Positions 16,467 through 24,955 of a stretch of DNA of 41,134 nucleotides are shown here, piece by piece. Source of the DNA: UBA5862 sp002408105 (GTDB taxonomy: Bacteria; Pseudomonadota; Gammaproteobacteria; Pseudomonadales; UBA5862). Under the pieces are notes generated by a model that did no database searches, was not told the origin of the DNA, and worked only from the letters and a program-made list of their open reading frames with translations. The position numbers and the translations under genes were made by a program. Positions within the stretch are counted from its first letter, which is position 1. Each line of letters opens with the position of its first letter. The stretch spans positions 1 through 41,134 of the forward strand of contig JAXHVB010000134.1 of assembly GCA_034189125.1 (NCBI GenBank), read 5' to 3'.

Positions 16467-16904
16467 ATGTACATGAATCCCCGCAGTCAAGCAGTCCAGG
16501 CGTACCAGCGCATTGGCACCAATGCCGCGGTTATGGAAGCCGACCCGCACCGGTTGATCGATATGCTGCTCGCCGGTGCACTCGAGCGGTTGGCCCGCGC
16601 GCGTGGTGCCCTGGCAAGCGGTGACCGAGAAGGGCGAACCCAGGCCCTGAACGGGGCGGTTGGCATACTGGACGGGCTGCGTGGAGCGCTGGACCTGGAA
16701 CAAGGCGGTCAACTCGCGGAAAACCTGGACGCCCTGTACCAGTACATGACGGTGCGGCTGTTCGAAGCGAATCGCAGTGAGGACGTGGCCCCCGTGGATG
16801 AAGTCAGCGAACTGATTCGAGAGGTCAAATCCGGTTGGGAGGGGATCCGTGACCAAAGCCAAATGGGCCCACCGCTGGCCACTGGCGGGCTTGCATACCG
16901 CTAG
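16467..16904 (+). CDS. fliS: Flagellin export chaperone FliS
   Basis: Cytoplasmic chaperone that binds the flagellin C-terminus and prevents premature polymerisation. The protein is 145 residues and all helical. Typical FliS features are AVQAYQRIGTNAAVMEADPH near the N-terminus, RLIDMLLAGALERLARARGA, and LDALYQYMTVRLFEANRSED near residues 87-106. The start is set by ATG at 16467 (MYMNPRSQAVQAY). It lies 50 bases after fliD, with the fliT-like gene 25 bases after, a fliD-fliS-fliT order usual for this group. Confidence 0.95.
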   Translation: MYMNPRSQAVQAYQRIGTNAAVMEADPHRLIDMLLAGALERLARARGALASGDREGRTQALNGAVGILDGLRGALDLEQGGQLAENLDALYQYMTVRLFEANRSEDVAPVDEVSELIREVKSGWEGIRDQSQMGPPLATGGLAYR

Positions 16905-16929
16905 TTGTTGTCGACAGGAGGTGCAACCA

Positions 16930-17223
16930 ATGGGTGACGTACACGGGCTTCACATCGATGACCTGCAGCGCCATGTGGCCAATGAAGACTGGACTGAAGT
17001 TGCCGCTTGGAATCGACGCCTGCAAGCTGCCCTGCAGGACCCAACCCCAGCCGATGACATCGAGCGGCATCTGGCGCGCTTGCGCGAGCTTGCCCTGCGC
17101 TACCAGGAACTGCTGATCGAGGTCTCTGCACGGCGCGACGCTGTGGCCGAGGAACAGCGACGGCACCAACGGCAGAAAAACGGCCTGCAGCGTTACCAGC
17201 AGATCGGGGCGGGGGACCGCTGA
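16930..17223 (+). CDS. fliT: FliT-like flagellar export chaperone
   Basis: A 97-residue, highly charged, helical protein with the heptad look of a chaperone (ERHLARLRELALRYQELLIE in the middle, EEQRRHQRQKNGLQRYQQIG near the end). The start is the ATG at 16930, preceded by AGGAGGTG; the frame is open further upstream but overlaps fliS. The call rests mostly on position after fliD-fliS and on size and composition. FliT chaperones bind FliD and other export substrates in enterics. Sequence conservation in this family is low, so the function is probable rather than certain. Confidence 0.7.
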   Translation: MGDVHGLHIDDLQRHVANEDWTEVAAWNRRLQAALQDPTPADDIERHLARLRELALRYQELLIEVSARRDAVAEEQRRHQRQKNGLQRYQQIGAGDR

Positions 17224-17434
17224 ACCACAGGCCCCCAGGGCACTCGCCGCCCGTGCATACTCCCGCCTAGCTCGAATTTCTGGACTGCAAGCTTCCAGTT
17301 GTATTCCGTTCCTTCCGGGCACGCGTCAGAAAAATGTCCTAGTATTGCCGGTGGGTGTCATCGATTTGACCCAGAGCAGGGCCTTGCGCCTTGGATCTGG
17401 AGTGGGCAAAGGCAACTGAGGGTGGGACGCGGCC
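17224..17434 (+). other. Intergenic region upstream of fleQ without a recognisable promoter
   Basis: This 211-base gap separates the filament genes from fleQ. I see no GG-N10-GC sigma-54 core with a credible -24 box, no sigma-28 site and no strong terminator. In Pseudomonas fleQ is sigma-70-transcribed, so a housekeeping promoter is expected here, but no convincing -35/-10 pair is evident by eye. Confidence 0.5.
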
Positions 17435-18898
17435 ATGTGGAAAGACCAGCGGGTTTTGGTGATTGAGGAGCGACCGGATCGCCAACACGACCTGAGGACT
17501 CTACTGGACTTTCTAGGTGAAGAAGCCGTGATGACGCGGGCGTCGGACTGGCGCAGCCAAGTGGATGCCCTGCCCGACGAGGCGGCAGTGGTTGCGGTGT
17601 TGCTGGGAGCGCTCCCGCCAGGTGCATCGGTCGGCGAGGAACTGCGCCGGCTGTACCGTTGGGACGATTGCGTGGCAGTGATCAACTTGGATGACGGGCG
17701 GGTTTTTGACGATTTGGATCCCGAACTCAAACGCAAGGTGATTGCATCCGAAGCCTGGCCGCTGCGCTACAACCGTCTGGTCGATCATCTGCACCGGGCG
17801 CAGATTTTTCGGCAGCAGCACGAGAACGCGCGTGCCGCCCACCCCGCGCGCCGGGATGTTCACCTGTTCCGCTCGCTTGTTGGTACCAGCCGGGCGGTGC
17901 AGCGGGTGCGAGAGATGATGTCCCATGTGGCCGACAAGGAAGTGACGGTACTGATTACGGGCGAGTCGGGCACAGGCAAAGAGGTGGTGGCCCGCAACCT
18001 GCACTACCACTCCCCAAGGCGAGACAAGCCATTCGTTCCAATCAACTGCGGAGCGATTCCTCCAGAGCTTCTGGAAAGCGAGCTGTTCGGCCACGAAAAA
18101 GGCGCTTTTACCGGTGCAATCACGGCTCGGGCAGGTCGCTTCGAAATGGCGCAGGGCGGCACCATCCTGCTGGATGAGATTGGAGACATGCCTTTGCACA
18201 TGCAAGTCAAGATTCTGCGTGTGCTGCAAGAGCGTTGTTTTGAGCGGGTTGGCAGCAACCGTTCGATCGAGGCGGATGTGCGGGTGATCGCCGCCACCCA
18301 CAAGAACCTGGAAGACATGATCGAGGCAGGGACCTTTAGAGAGGATCTGTACTACCGCCTCAACGTGTTCCCCATTGAGCTGCCCGCGCTGCGGGATCGG
18401 GTAGAGGACATCCCCCTGTTGGTGTCGGACCTGGTCACGCGCATGGAACATGAGGAGCGGGGGTCAATGCGTTTCAATTCATCCGCTGTCATGTCCCTGT
18501 GCCGCCACCATTGGCCTGGGAACATCCGCGAGCTGGCCAATCTGGTTGAACGCATGGCCATCATGCACCCCTATGGCACCATCGGGGAGTGCGATTTACC
18601 CAAAAAGTACCGCTACTCTGAGGGCGAGGACGTGGATCTGGACCTGATGCCCCCCACATCCATCAATGCGGTCGACGCGGCACCAGTGGCCGCAGACCCG
18701 GCACAGGCTGCCAAGCTTCCGCTCAATGGATTGGACCTGAAGGAGTACATCACGGACCTGGAGCGGGAACTGATCCAGCAGGCGCTGGACTACAACGACG
18801 GCGTGGTCGCCCGTGCAGCTGAACAGCTGCGGATTCGACGCACGACCCTGGTGGAAAAAATGCGCAAGTACGGCTTGCAGCGGCGCGAGGCGAGTTAG
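17435..18898 (+). CDS. fleQ: Flagellar master regulator FleQ (sigma-54 enhancer-binding protein)
   Basis: Top-level activator of sigma-54 flagellar promoters, 487 residues, close to FleQ. Residues ~1-125 are a receiver-like domain lacking the phosphoacceptor aspartate (VAVLLGAL where it should be), as in FleQ. The AAA+ domain has Walker A GESGTGKE (176-183), GAFTGA (223-228) for sigma-54 contact, and Walker B GGTILLDEIG (241-250). A Fis-type helix-turn-helix ends the protein (RAAEQLRIRRTTLVEKMRKY). Putative c-di-GMP contacts LFRS (144-147) and Arg187-Asn188 are kept, but the ExxxR motif reads DLVTR (332-336). The gene stands alone between filament genes and fleSR. Confidence 0.95.
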   Translation: MWKDQRVLVIEERPDRQHDLRTLLDFLGEEAVMTRASDWRSQVDALPDEAAVVAVLLGALPPGASVGEELRRLYRWDDCVAVINLDDGRVFDDLDPELKRKVIASEAWPLRYNRLVDHLHRAQIFRQQHENARAAHPARRDVHLFRSLVGTSRAVQRVREMMSHVADKEVTVLITGESGTGKEVVARNLHYHSPRRDKPFVPINCGAIPPELLESELFGHEKGAFTGAITARAGRFEMAQGGTILLDEIGDMPLHMQVKILRVLQERCFERVGSNRSIEADVRVIAATHKNLEDMIEAGTFREDLYYRLNVFPIELPALRDRVEDIPLLVSDLVTRMEHEERGSMRFNSSAVMSLCRHHWPGNIRELANLVERMAIMHPYGTIGECDLPKKYRYSEGEDVDLDLMPPTSINAVDAAPVAADPAQAAKLPLNGLDLKEYITDLERELIQQALDYNDGVVARAAEQLRIRRTTLVEKMRKYGLQRREAS

Positions 18899-18977
18899 CG
18901 GCGCACCGTCGGCATGTTCAGCACCAACCCCTGCGGGTTCAATGTCAAAGGACCGGCGGATGCGGCATGATTCTAAA

Positions 18978-18990
18978 TAACACTTTGATT
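18978..18990 (+). promoter_or_regulatory. IHF binding site upstream of fleSR promoter
   Basis: TAACACTTTGATT is a perfect match to the reverse complement of the IHF consensus WATCAANNNNTTR, inside an AT-rich tract (about 18973-19007) and 18 bases before the -24 box. IHF bends DNA between an activator site and sigma-54 polymerase, so the position is apt. Confidence 0.6.
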
Positions 18991-19007
18991 TATATAACCT
19001 TTTAATT

Positions 19008-19023
19008 CGGCACGGAGATTGCT
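19008..19023 (+). promoter_or_regulatory. Sigma-54 promoter of fleSR
   Basis: CGGCACGGAGATTGCT has GG (19009-19010) and GC (19021-19022) with exactly 10 bases between, and a near-consensus GGCACG / TTGCT pair. Transcription should start near 19034, about 50 nt before fleS. FleQ activation is inferred from the Pseudomonas cascade. Confidence 0.85.
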
Positions 19024-19083
19024 CACCCTGTTTGACGGCGCGGGAAAATTGACGCCCGCAGAACTGACTACAGGTTGACTGCA

Positions 19084-20334
19084 ATGCCGATGACGAGCCA
19101 CAGGGTGCCCGCCCGGGCTGCCTTGGACCATCGAGGGCCCTCCAGTGGGTTACACAGCCCAGAGCCCACTTCGCCCGAAGACCTGGTCGACGCGTTTCGC
19201 GAGTTCAATCGCCTCTCGCAGGACCTCAGCGGTGCCTACACCGCGCTCACCCAGCGTGTACACGACCTTTCCGGCGAGCTGGAGTCCGTCAGTGCAAAGC
19301 GGATGCAGGAGCTCGCTGAAAGGGACCAGCTCGCCACTCGCCTGGAGGTATTGCTACAGGCGCTGCCCGCCGGCGTGGTGGTGGTCGACCGGTCCGGGTG
19401 CGTCACCGCTGCCAATCCTGCTGCCCAGTCCTTGCTGGGCGTTTCCGTGATCGGAGAATCTTGGCATCAGGTTGTGGCCACCGTGGTGGCCCCTCAGGGT
19501 GCCGACGGCCACGAAGTCCGTCTGCGTTCAGGACGGTTGGTCAGTGTCGCCACGCGTTGCATCGAAGGTGCAGACGGCCAGCTGATTCTGCTCACCGACC
19601 AGACCGAGACCCGAAAGCTGCAAGAGGCGCTGGCGCGAAATGAACGCCTAACGACCCTGGGTCGCATGATGGCCGCGCTCGCCCACCAGCTGCGCACACC
19701 ATTGTCGGCGGCCACACTCTACGCAGACCACCTGCGCCGCCAGGATCTTGAGACCACGCGTCGCACTCAGTTTGCCAACAAATTGTTCGAACGGCTGCAG
19801 CACATGGAACAACAGATCCGCGAGATGTCGGTGTTTGTCACCGGACAGGTAGCGTTGCCGGATTTGGAGACCGGTGCGGAACTGCTGGCCGCGTTTCGCA
19901 GCGCCGCGGAACCGCTGCTGAGTGCGGCGGATGTGCGCGTCCAATGGGTGGCCCACTTGGAAGACGTTGAGCTGCGCTGCAACCGAGAGGTATTGCTTGG
20001 CGCCTGGCTCAATTTGCTGAACAACGCCGTACAGGCGCTCGGCGACACGCGTGAAATCCATGTATCGGTGGCGTCCTGGGGAGCGCATGGGGTGGCCCTC
20101 AGGATTGACGACAGCGGCTCGGGGTTGCGTGGCCGTGAGCGCGAGGTCACCCGTGAATTTTTCACCACCAAGGCTGCGGGCACCGGGTTGGGGCTGCCTG
20201 TGGTGCAAGCAGTGGCCCGCGCCCATGGTGGGGAGTTGTTTTTGGGTGATTCTCCGTTGCAGGGTACTCGGGCTGAAATTCGGTTGCCAAGCGGCAGGGC
20301 ACCCGCGCAAAAACCACAGGAACGATTCAGATGA
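19084..20334 (+). CDS. fleS: Flagellar sensor histidine kinase FleS
   Basis: Soluble two-component kinase of 416 residues; no membrane segment. Residues ~35-85 are helical (AFREFNRLSQDLSGAYTALT), followed by a PAS-like domain (~88-175, LPAGVVVVDRSGCVTAANPA). The phosphorylated His201 lies in MMAALAHQLRTPLSAA, the N box contains NLLNNAVQAL, and the G box GTGLGLPVVQAVARAHGG. The partner is FleR, whose start overlaps the fleS stop (ATGA). The frame also has a TTG at 19075, but ATG 19084 is better spaced from CAGG. Its signal is unknown; in Pseudomonas FleSR drives the hook and rod genes. Confidence 0.93.
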   Translation: MPMTSHRVPARAALDHRGPSSGLHSPEPTSPEDLVDAFREFNRLSQDLSGAYTALTQRVHDLSGELESVSAKRMQELAERDQLATRLEVLLQALPAGVVVVDRSGCVTAANPAAQSLLGVSVIGESWHQVVATVVAPQGADGHEVRLRSGRLVSVATRCIEGADGQLILLTDQTETRKLQEALARNERLTTLGRMMAALAHQLRTPLSAATLYADHLRRQDLETTRRTQFANKLFERLQHMEQQIREMSVFVTGQVALPDLETGAELLAAFRSAAEPLLSAADVRVQWVAHLEDVELRCNREVLLGAWLNLLNNAVQALGDTREIHVSVASWGAHGVALRIDDSGSGLRGREREVTREFFTTKAAGTGLGLPVVQAVARAHGGELFLGDSPLQGTRAEIRLPSGRAPAQKPQERFR

Positions 20335-21671
20335 ATGCACGGGTACTGGTGGTAGAAGACGATTTGGAACTGGGCACTGCCCTGCTCGACACACTGGAAC
20401 TGTCCGGCTGGGTGCCCCGACTTGTCGGGTCCGGCGAAGCCGCGATGGAGCAGCTTGGCCAGAGCGGTTTCGACCTGGTGCTGTCCGACGTCAACATGGC
20501 AGGCATGGACGGTTTCGCGCTATTGGTGCGCATCAAACGTGAGCACCCGGGGCTACCAGTGGTGTTGATGACAGCGTACGGCACGGTCGAGAAGGCTGTT
20601 GCGGCCATGCGCGCCGGCGCAGACGACTACCTGGTCAAGCCCTTTGCCAGTGAAGCGCTTCTGGAAACCCTCAGCCAGTGTTGTCCTCTTCCAGCGGTTG
20701 CGGATGCACCCATCGCTGAGTCTCTCGCAGCCAGACAGCTGTTGCAGGTCGCGCGCAAGGTCGCAGAATCCGAGTCCACCGCATTGATTTGCGGCGAGAG
20801 CGGAACAGGCAAGGAAGTGCTGGCTCGCTACCTCCATGACGCATCGCCTCGGCGCGACGGCCCCTTCGTGGCGATCAACTGCGCAGCCATTCCAGAGAAC
20901 ATGCTCGAAGCCATGCTGTTTGGCCACGAGAAAGGGGCGTTCACCGGTGCCCACCAGGCCCAGGCAGGCAAATTCGAGCAAGCCAACGGCGGCACCTTGC
21001 TTCTCGACGAGGTCACCGAAATGGAACTCGGGCTGCAGGCCAAGTTGCTGCGCGTGTTACAGGAGCGGGAAGTCGAGCGGCTCGGTGGCCGGGCACCCAT
21101 TGCCCTCGATGTGCGGGTTGTCGCCACCACCAACCGCGACCTGGAGGCAGCGGTGCGGTCTGGTGGCTTTCGAGAAGACCTGTACTACCGCCTCAGCGTG
21201 TTTCCACTGGCCTGGGCGCCCCTGCGGGAGCGGCGCGAGGACATTCTGCCCCTCGCCCGCCATTTTTTGCACCTGCGGGCGGGCGACAAGCGTCCCCCAG
21301 TGCTCGGCGCAAGCGCGGAGCGGGCACTCATAGCCCATTCGTGGCCGGGCAACGTGCGTGAGCTCGACAACCGCCTGCAGCGCGCGGCCATCCTACAGGA
21401 GGGTGGTTGCATCGAAGCCGACCACCTTGGCCTCCAACCCAGTCCGGCGCCATCGGCCATCGCCGGCAGTCAAGCCCTTCGGGCAGCGCACGGTGACAGG
21501 CCGGCGTCCCTCGAAGAGGAGGTGCGCCAACACGAATTCGAACGCATTCGCAGCGTCCTGGAGCGCCACGCGGGCAACCGACAGCAAACCGCTGCGAGCC
21601 TCGGGATCAGCCCCCGTACGCTGCGGTACAAGTTGGCCCAGATGCGCGATGCTGGCTTCGCTTTGGGCTAG
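20331..21671 (+). CDS. fleR: Flagellar sigma-54 response regulator FleR
   Basis: NtrC-family regulator, 446 residues. The receiver has Asp10-Asp11, phosphoacceptor Asp53 (LVLSDVNMAGMDG) and Lys103. The AAA+ domain carries Walker A GESGTGKE (155-162), GAFTGA (202-207) and Walker B GGTLLLDEV. The C-terminal Fis-like helix-turn-helix ends in NRQQTAASLGISPRTLRYKL. All catalytic residues are intact, so it should be phosphorylated by FleS and activate sigma-54 promoters such as those before flgB, flgF and fliK. Start overlaps fleS by four bases (ATGA). Confidence 0.95.
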   Translation: MNARVLVVEDDLELGTALLDTLELSGWVPRLVGSGEAAMEQLGQSGFDLVLSDVNMAGMDGFALLVRIKREHPGLPVVLMTAYGTVEKAVAAMRAGADDYLVKPFASEALLETLSQCCPLPAVADAPIAESLAARQLLQVARKVAESESTALICGESGTGKEVLARYLHDASPRRDGPFVAINCAAIPENMLEAMLFGHEKGAFTGAHQAQAGKFEQANGGTLLLDEVTEMELGLQAKLLRVLQEREVERLGGRAPIALDVRVVATTNRDLEAAVRSGGFREDLYYRLSVFPLAWAPLRERREDILPLARHFLHLRAGDKRPPVLGASAERALIAHSWPGNVRELDNRLQRAAILQEGGCIEADHLGLQPSPAPSAIAGSQALRAAHGDRPASLEEEVRQHEFERIRSVLERHAGNRQQTAASLGISPRTLRYKLAQMRDAGFALG

Positions 21672-21700
21672 TTGGTGCTGGTATGGGGGTGAGGAGAATG

Positions 21701-21716
21701 TGGCCCGAAGCCTGCA
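21701..21716 (+). promoter_or_regulatory. Sigma-54 promoter of fliEFGHIJ
   Basis: TGGCCCGAAGCCTGCA has GG (21702-21703) and GC (21714-21715) with 10 bases between. The -24 box is good and the -12 box (CCTGCA) slightly off consensus. It lies in the fleR-fliE gap and would give a leader of about 97 nt. FleQ control is inferred by analogy. Confidence 0.72.
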
Positions 21717-21823
21717 TTGCAACTGGAGCATGTCGTTTTGTTGACGCACCCGCAACACCGATTCGCTGTTGCTTTGACAAGCACCTGCCACTGTATTGAC
21801 GGCTTCGACGGAGTCCAGCCAGG

Positions 21824-22189
21824 ATGATGAAAGGCATTCAGCCACGCGCAGACATTCAACAGGTGCTGGATCAGATGCGCTCAATGCGCGCTGATCTGGA
21901 TCAGGCACGTCGTGCCACCGCCACCCACGAGTCCAGTGCCACGCCGGCTGCTTCGGGCCTCGAGGCCGGTGGTTTTGGTGCAGCGCTGCGCGGCGCGGTT
22001 GAGGGCGTCAACCAGCAGCAGCAGGCTGCCAGTGCGCTGGCCGCAAGTTATGAGCGCGGCGCGGCGGGGGTCGACATCACCCAGGTCATGGTTGCCCTGC
22101 AGAAATCCCGGGTGTCATTCGAAGCGATGACACAAGTGCGCAACAAGTTGGTGGATGCGTACGAAACCATCATGAACATGCCGGTTTGA
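21824..22189 (+). CDS. fliE: Flagellar hook-basal body protein FliE
   Basis: Junction protein between MS-ring and rod, 121 residues, slightly longer than E. coli (104). The C-terminal half is diagnostic: GVDITQVMVALQKSRVSFEA, then MTQVRNKLVDAYETIMNMPV at the end. The N-terminal region (residues 1-60) is Ala/Ser/Gln-rich and variable, as usual. The first of two adjacent ATGs (21824, 21827) is better placed after GGAG (21810-21813). It is the first gene of fliEFGHIJ behind a sigma-54 promoter. Confidence 0.95.
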   Translation: MMKGIQPRADIQQVLDQMRSMRADLDQARRATATHESSATPAASGLEAGGFGAALRGAVEGVNQQQQAASALAASYERGAAGVDITQVMVALQKSRVSFEAMTQVRNKLVDAYETIMNMPV

Positions 22190-22215
22190 CGGCAACCTGA
22201 GGCTGCCTTACCGCC

Positions 22216-23925
22216 ATGGAAAACGCACCAGCCAACCCACTTCCCAGCAGCTCCAGCCCCCTCATGAGCGGGCTGTTGAACATGGGCCTGCTCCGTCAGA
22301 TCGCCCTGATGGCCGGCATCGCTGCAAGTGTTGCAGTGGGGGTCGCTGTGGTGCTCTGGTCCCAGGAGGCTGCCTACGCGCCCCTGGACACGGACTTGGC
22401 CGCGGCGGGCGCCGGGCCTGTCGTCGACTTGCTGGAGGCGGAGCGAATCGATTACCGCATCGACCCGCGCAGCGGCGCGCTGCTTGTCCCATCAGCGGAA
22501 CTCCAGCGAATCAAGCTGAAGCTGTCCAATGCCGGGCTTTTGCAAAACGCGACCCCAGGGTACGAGTTGCTCGACCGCGAGGCCGGTTTCGGCAGCAGCC
22601 AGTTCATTGAGTCGACCCGCTACAAGCGTGGTTTGGAAGGCGAGCTCGCCCGCACGATTTCCAGCATGTATGCGGTGAAGGGTGCACGGGTTCACCTGGC
22701 GTTGCCGCGTTCCTCGGTGTTTGTGCGCGATGCACGCAAACCGCGGGCATCGGTGTTGATCGAAATTCAGCCGGGGCGGCGTCTGGCTCCTGAACAGACC
22801 GCTGCCATCGTCAACCTGGTGGCGTCCAGCGTTCCAGAACTCGAGGCCGAGGAAGTCACGGTGGTCGATCAAAACGGGCGCCTGATGTCCCGTGGAGAAG
22901 AGTCCAACGAGATGGCGCTGGCCGCGCACCAGTTCGAGTACAGCCGCAAACTTGAGCAGGTGCTGCTCGGCCGGGTCGAGCGCGTGTTGGCGCCCATCGT
23001 GGGATTGAACCATTTCACGGCAGAGGTCGACGCAAGCGTTGACTTCACTGAACGGGAACAAACCAATGAGTCCTATGCGCCCGAACGCGTCCTGCGCAGC
23101 GAGCAGGTGCTCGAAGAGCGCACGCTGACCGATGCACTGGCCGGCGGCGTACCTGGCGCCCTGTCCAATCAGCCGCCAGCTGCAGGCCGGGCGCCAGAGA
23201 TTGCTGCAGGGCCCGGGGGCGCGGGCCTGGAAGCGGCTGACGCGGGGCGGGGACGACAGCGCTCGCAGGCGACCAAAAACTATGAGCTGGACCGCACCCT
23301 CAGCCACACCCGGCACCAGGTGGGCACCGTGCAGCGCGTGTCCGTGGCCGTGGTGGTCGATCACCTCCCATCAACCGGAGTGGCAGAAACCAGCGCGGCG
23401 GCTTCAAATGCAGCCGCTTCTGGCCGACGTGCCTGGACGCCGGAGGAGCTGGACCGATTGACCGAGCTGGTCAAAGGCGCGGTCGGCTACGATGCGGCGC
23501 GTGGAGATCAGGTTCAGGTCGTGAACACACCCTTTGTCGATGCGGCGCCCGTCGAGCCGATCCCATCGCCAGGGTTTTGGACCCAGCCTTGGTTCTGGGA
23601 CCTGGCCAAACAGATGCTGGGGTTGATGTTCGTGTTGTTGCTGGCTCTGGGGGTGTTGCGTCCGGTGCTCAAAAACCTGACTGCCGCGGGACAGAGACAG
23701 GCTTCTCATGCTGAAACCGGCACGGGTGATGAAGTAGAAGGCCTGGAGGCCCATGCTGAACAGGCGCGGCTCGCGCTGGCCGACGGCGCTGCAAAGCCGG
23801 GATTGCTGACCTTCCAAGGCCAAGGTGACTATCAGCAGCAGCTCGATGCGGTGAAGGGCTTGGTGTCTGATGACCCTGGCCGGGTGGCCCAGGTGGTTCG
23901 CAAATGGGTCAACGACCATGAGTGA
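22216..23925 (+). CDS. fliF: Flagellar MS-ring protein FliF
   Basis: Inner-membrane MS-ring subunit, 569 residues. One transmembrane helix lies near residues 29-48 (IALMAGIAASVAVGVAVVLW) and the second near 465-485 (MLGLMFVLLLALGVL). Between them are the periplasmic ring-building motifs, including AGFGSSQFIESTRYKRGLEG and GARVHLALPRSSVFVRD. The C-terminal cytoplasmic tail ends in VAQVVRKWVND, the FliG-binding segment. The stop overlaps fliG by eight bases (ATGAGTGA), implying coupled translation of two proteins that form a tight complex. Confidence 0.96.
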   Translation: MENAPANPLPSSSSPLMSGLLNMGLLRQIALMAGIAASVAVGVAVVLWSQEAAYAPLDTDLAAAGAGPVVDLLEAERIDYRIDPRSGALLVPSAELQRIKLKLSNAGLLQNATPGYELLDREAGFGSSQFIESTRYKRGLEGELARTISSMYAVKGARVHLALPRSSVFVRDARKPRASVLIEIQPGRRLAPEQTAAIVNLVASSVPELEAEEVTVVDQNGRLMSRGEESNEMALAAHQFEYSRKLEQVLLGRVERVLAPIVGLNHFTAEVDASVDFTEREQTNESYAPERVLRSEQVLEERTLTDALAGGVPGALSNQPPAAGRAPEIAAGPGGAGLEAADAGRGRQRSQATKNYELDRTLSHTRHQVGTVQRVSVAVVVDHLPSTGVAETSAAASNAAASGRRAWTPEELDRLTELVKGAVGYDAARGDQVQVVNTPFVDAAPVEPIPSPGFWTQPWFWDLAKQMLGLMFVLLLALGVLRPVLKNLTAAGQRQASHAETGTGDEVEGLEAHAEQARLALADGAAKPGLLTFQGQGDYQQQLDAVKGLVSDDPGRVAQVVRKWVNDHE

Positions 23926-24955
23926 AGCGCAGGCGCCAGCGGAGAAACCCGCTGCAGCGAAAGACCGCACTCCACTGCAGCGGGCCGCGATCTTCCTGAT
24001 GAGCATCGGGGAAGACAGTGCGGCCTCAGTACTGCGCAACCTTGGGCCGAAGGAGGTGCAACGGCTGGGAACGGCCATGGCTGACCTCGGCAGCATCTCG
24101 CGCTCGGACGTGGAATCGGTCATTGGCGAATTCGTGACCGAGGTCGGCGAGCAAACGGGTTTCGGCATCGGCAATGACCAGTACATCCGCTCCATGCTGG
24201 TCTCCGCGCTCGGCGAGGACAAGGCCGGCAGTCTGATCGACCGCATTCTTATTGGTGGCAGCACCACCGGCCTCGATACGCTCAAGTGGATGGATGCCCG
24301 TTCGGTGGCGGGGGTGATTCGGTTCGAGCACCCGCAAATTCAGGCCATCGTGCTGGCGTATCTGGATGCAGACCATGCTGCCGAGGTGCTCACCCATTTT
24401 GCACCTGCAGTGCGGGTCGATGTGGTGATGCGGGTGGCAAAACTGGAAACCGTGCAGCCAGAGGCACTGCAAGAACTCAACGACATTCTCGAGCGCCAGT
24501 TCTCGGGAGGCGGTTCGTCGAAAACGACGTCACTCGGTGGCGTCAAAACCGCTGCGGACATCATGAACCACCTGGAAAGCAGCATTGAATCTGAGCTGAT
24601 GGAGGCGATTCGGGACGAGAATGAAGAGATCGGCAACGGCATTCAAGACCTGATGTTTGTTTTTGCGAACCTCCAAGAAGTGGACGACAGCGGCATTCAA
24701 GCCTTGTTGCGCGAAATCTCGTCCGACACCTTGATCCTGGCGCTGAAGGGAGCTGATGAAGACCTCAAGGCGAAAATCTTCAACAACATGTCCAAGCGCG
24801 CGGCTGAGTTGCTCAAGGACGACCTGGAAGCCAAAGGCCCGGTTCGCCTCAGCGAGGTGGAGGGCGCGCAGAAGGAGATTCTACTGGTGGCGCGGCGCAT
24901 GGCGGATGCCGGTGAATTGGTGCTCTCCAGCGGTGGCGGTGAGGAAATGCTGTGA
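23918..24955 (+). CDS. fliG: Flagellar motor switch protein FliG
   Basis: Rotor protein that transmits torque from the stator, 345 residues. N-terminal domain: LQRAAIFLMSIGEDSAASVL and QRLGTAMADLGSISRSDVES. The middle domain contains VIRFEHPQIQAIVLAYLD (the EHPQ motif). The C-terminal torque domain contains DLMFVFANLQEVDDSGIQAL and charged residues around LKGADEDLKAKIFNNMSKRA. The frame is open further upstream within fliF, but ATG 23918 (MSEAQAPAEK) gives the correct family N-terminus. fliH begins at an overlapping GTGA. Confidence 0.96.
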   Translation: MSEAQAPAEKPAAAKDRTPLQRAAIFLMSIGEDSAASVLRNLGPKEVQRLGTAMADLGSISRSDVESVIGEFVTEVGEQTGFGIGNDQYIRSMLVSALGEDKAGSLIDRILIGGSTTGLDTLKWMDARSVAGVIRFEHPQIQAIVLAYLDADHAAEVLTHFAPAVRVDVVMRVAKLETVQPEALQELNDILERQFSGGGSSKTTSLGGVKTAADIMNHLESSIESELMEAIRDENEEIGNGIQDLMFVFANLQEVDDSGIQALLREISSDTLILALKGADEDLKAKIFNNMSKRAAELLKDDLEAKGPVRLSEVEGAQKEILLVARRMADAGELVLSSGGGEEML

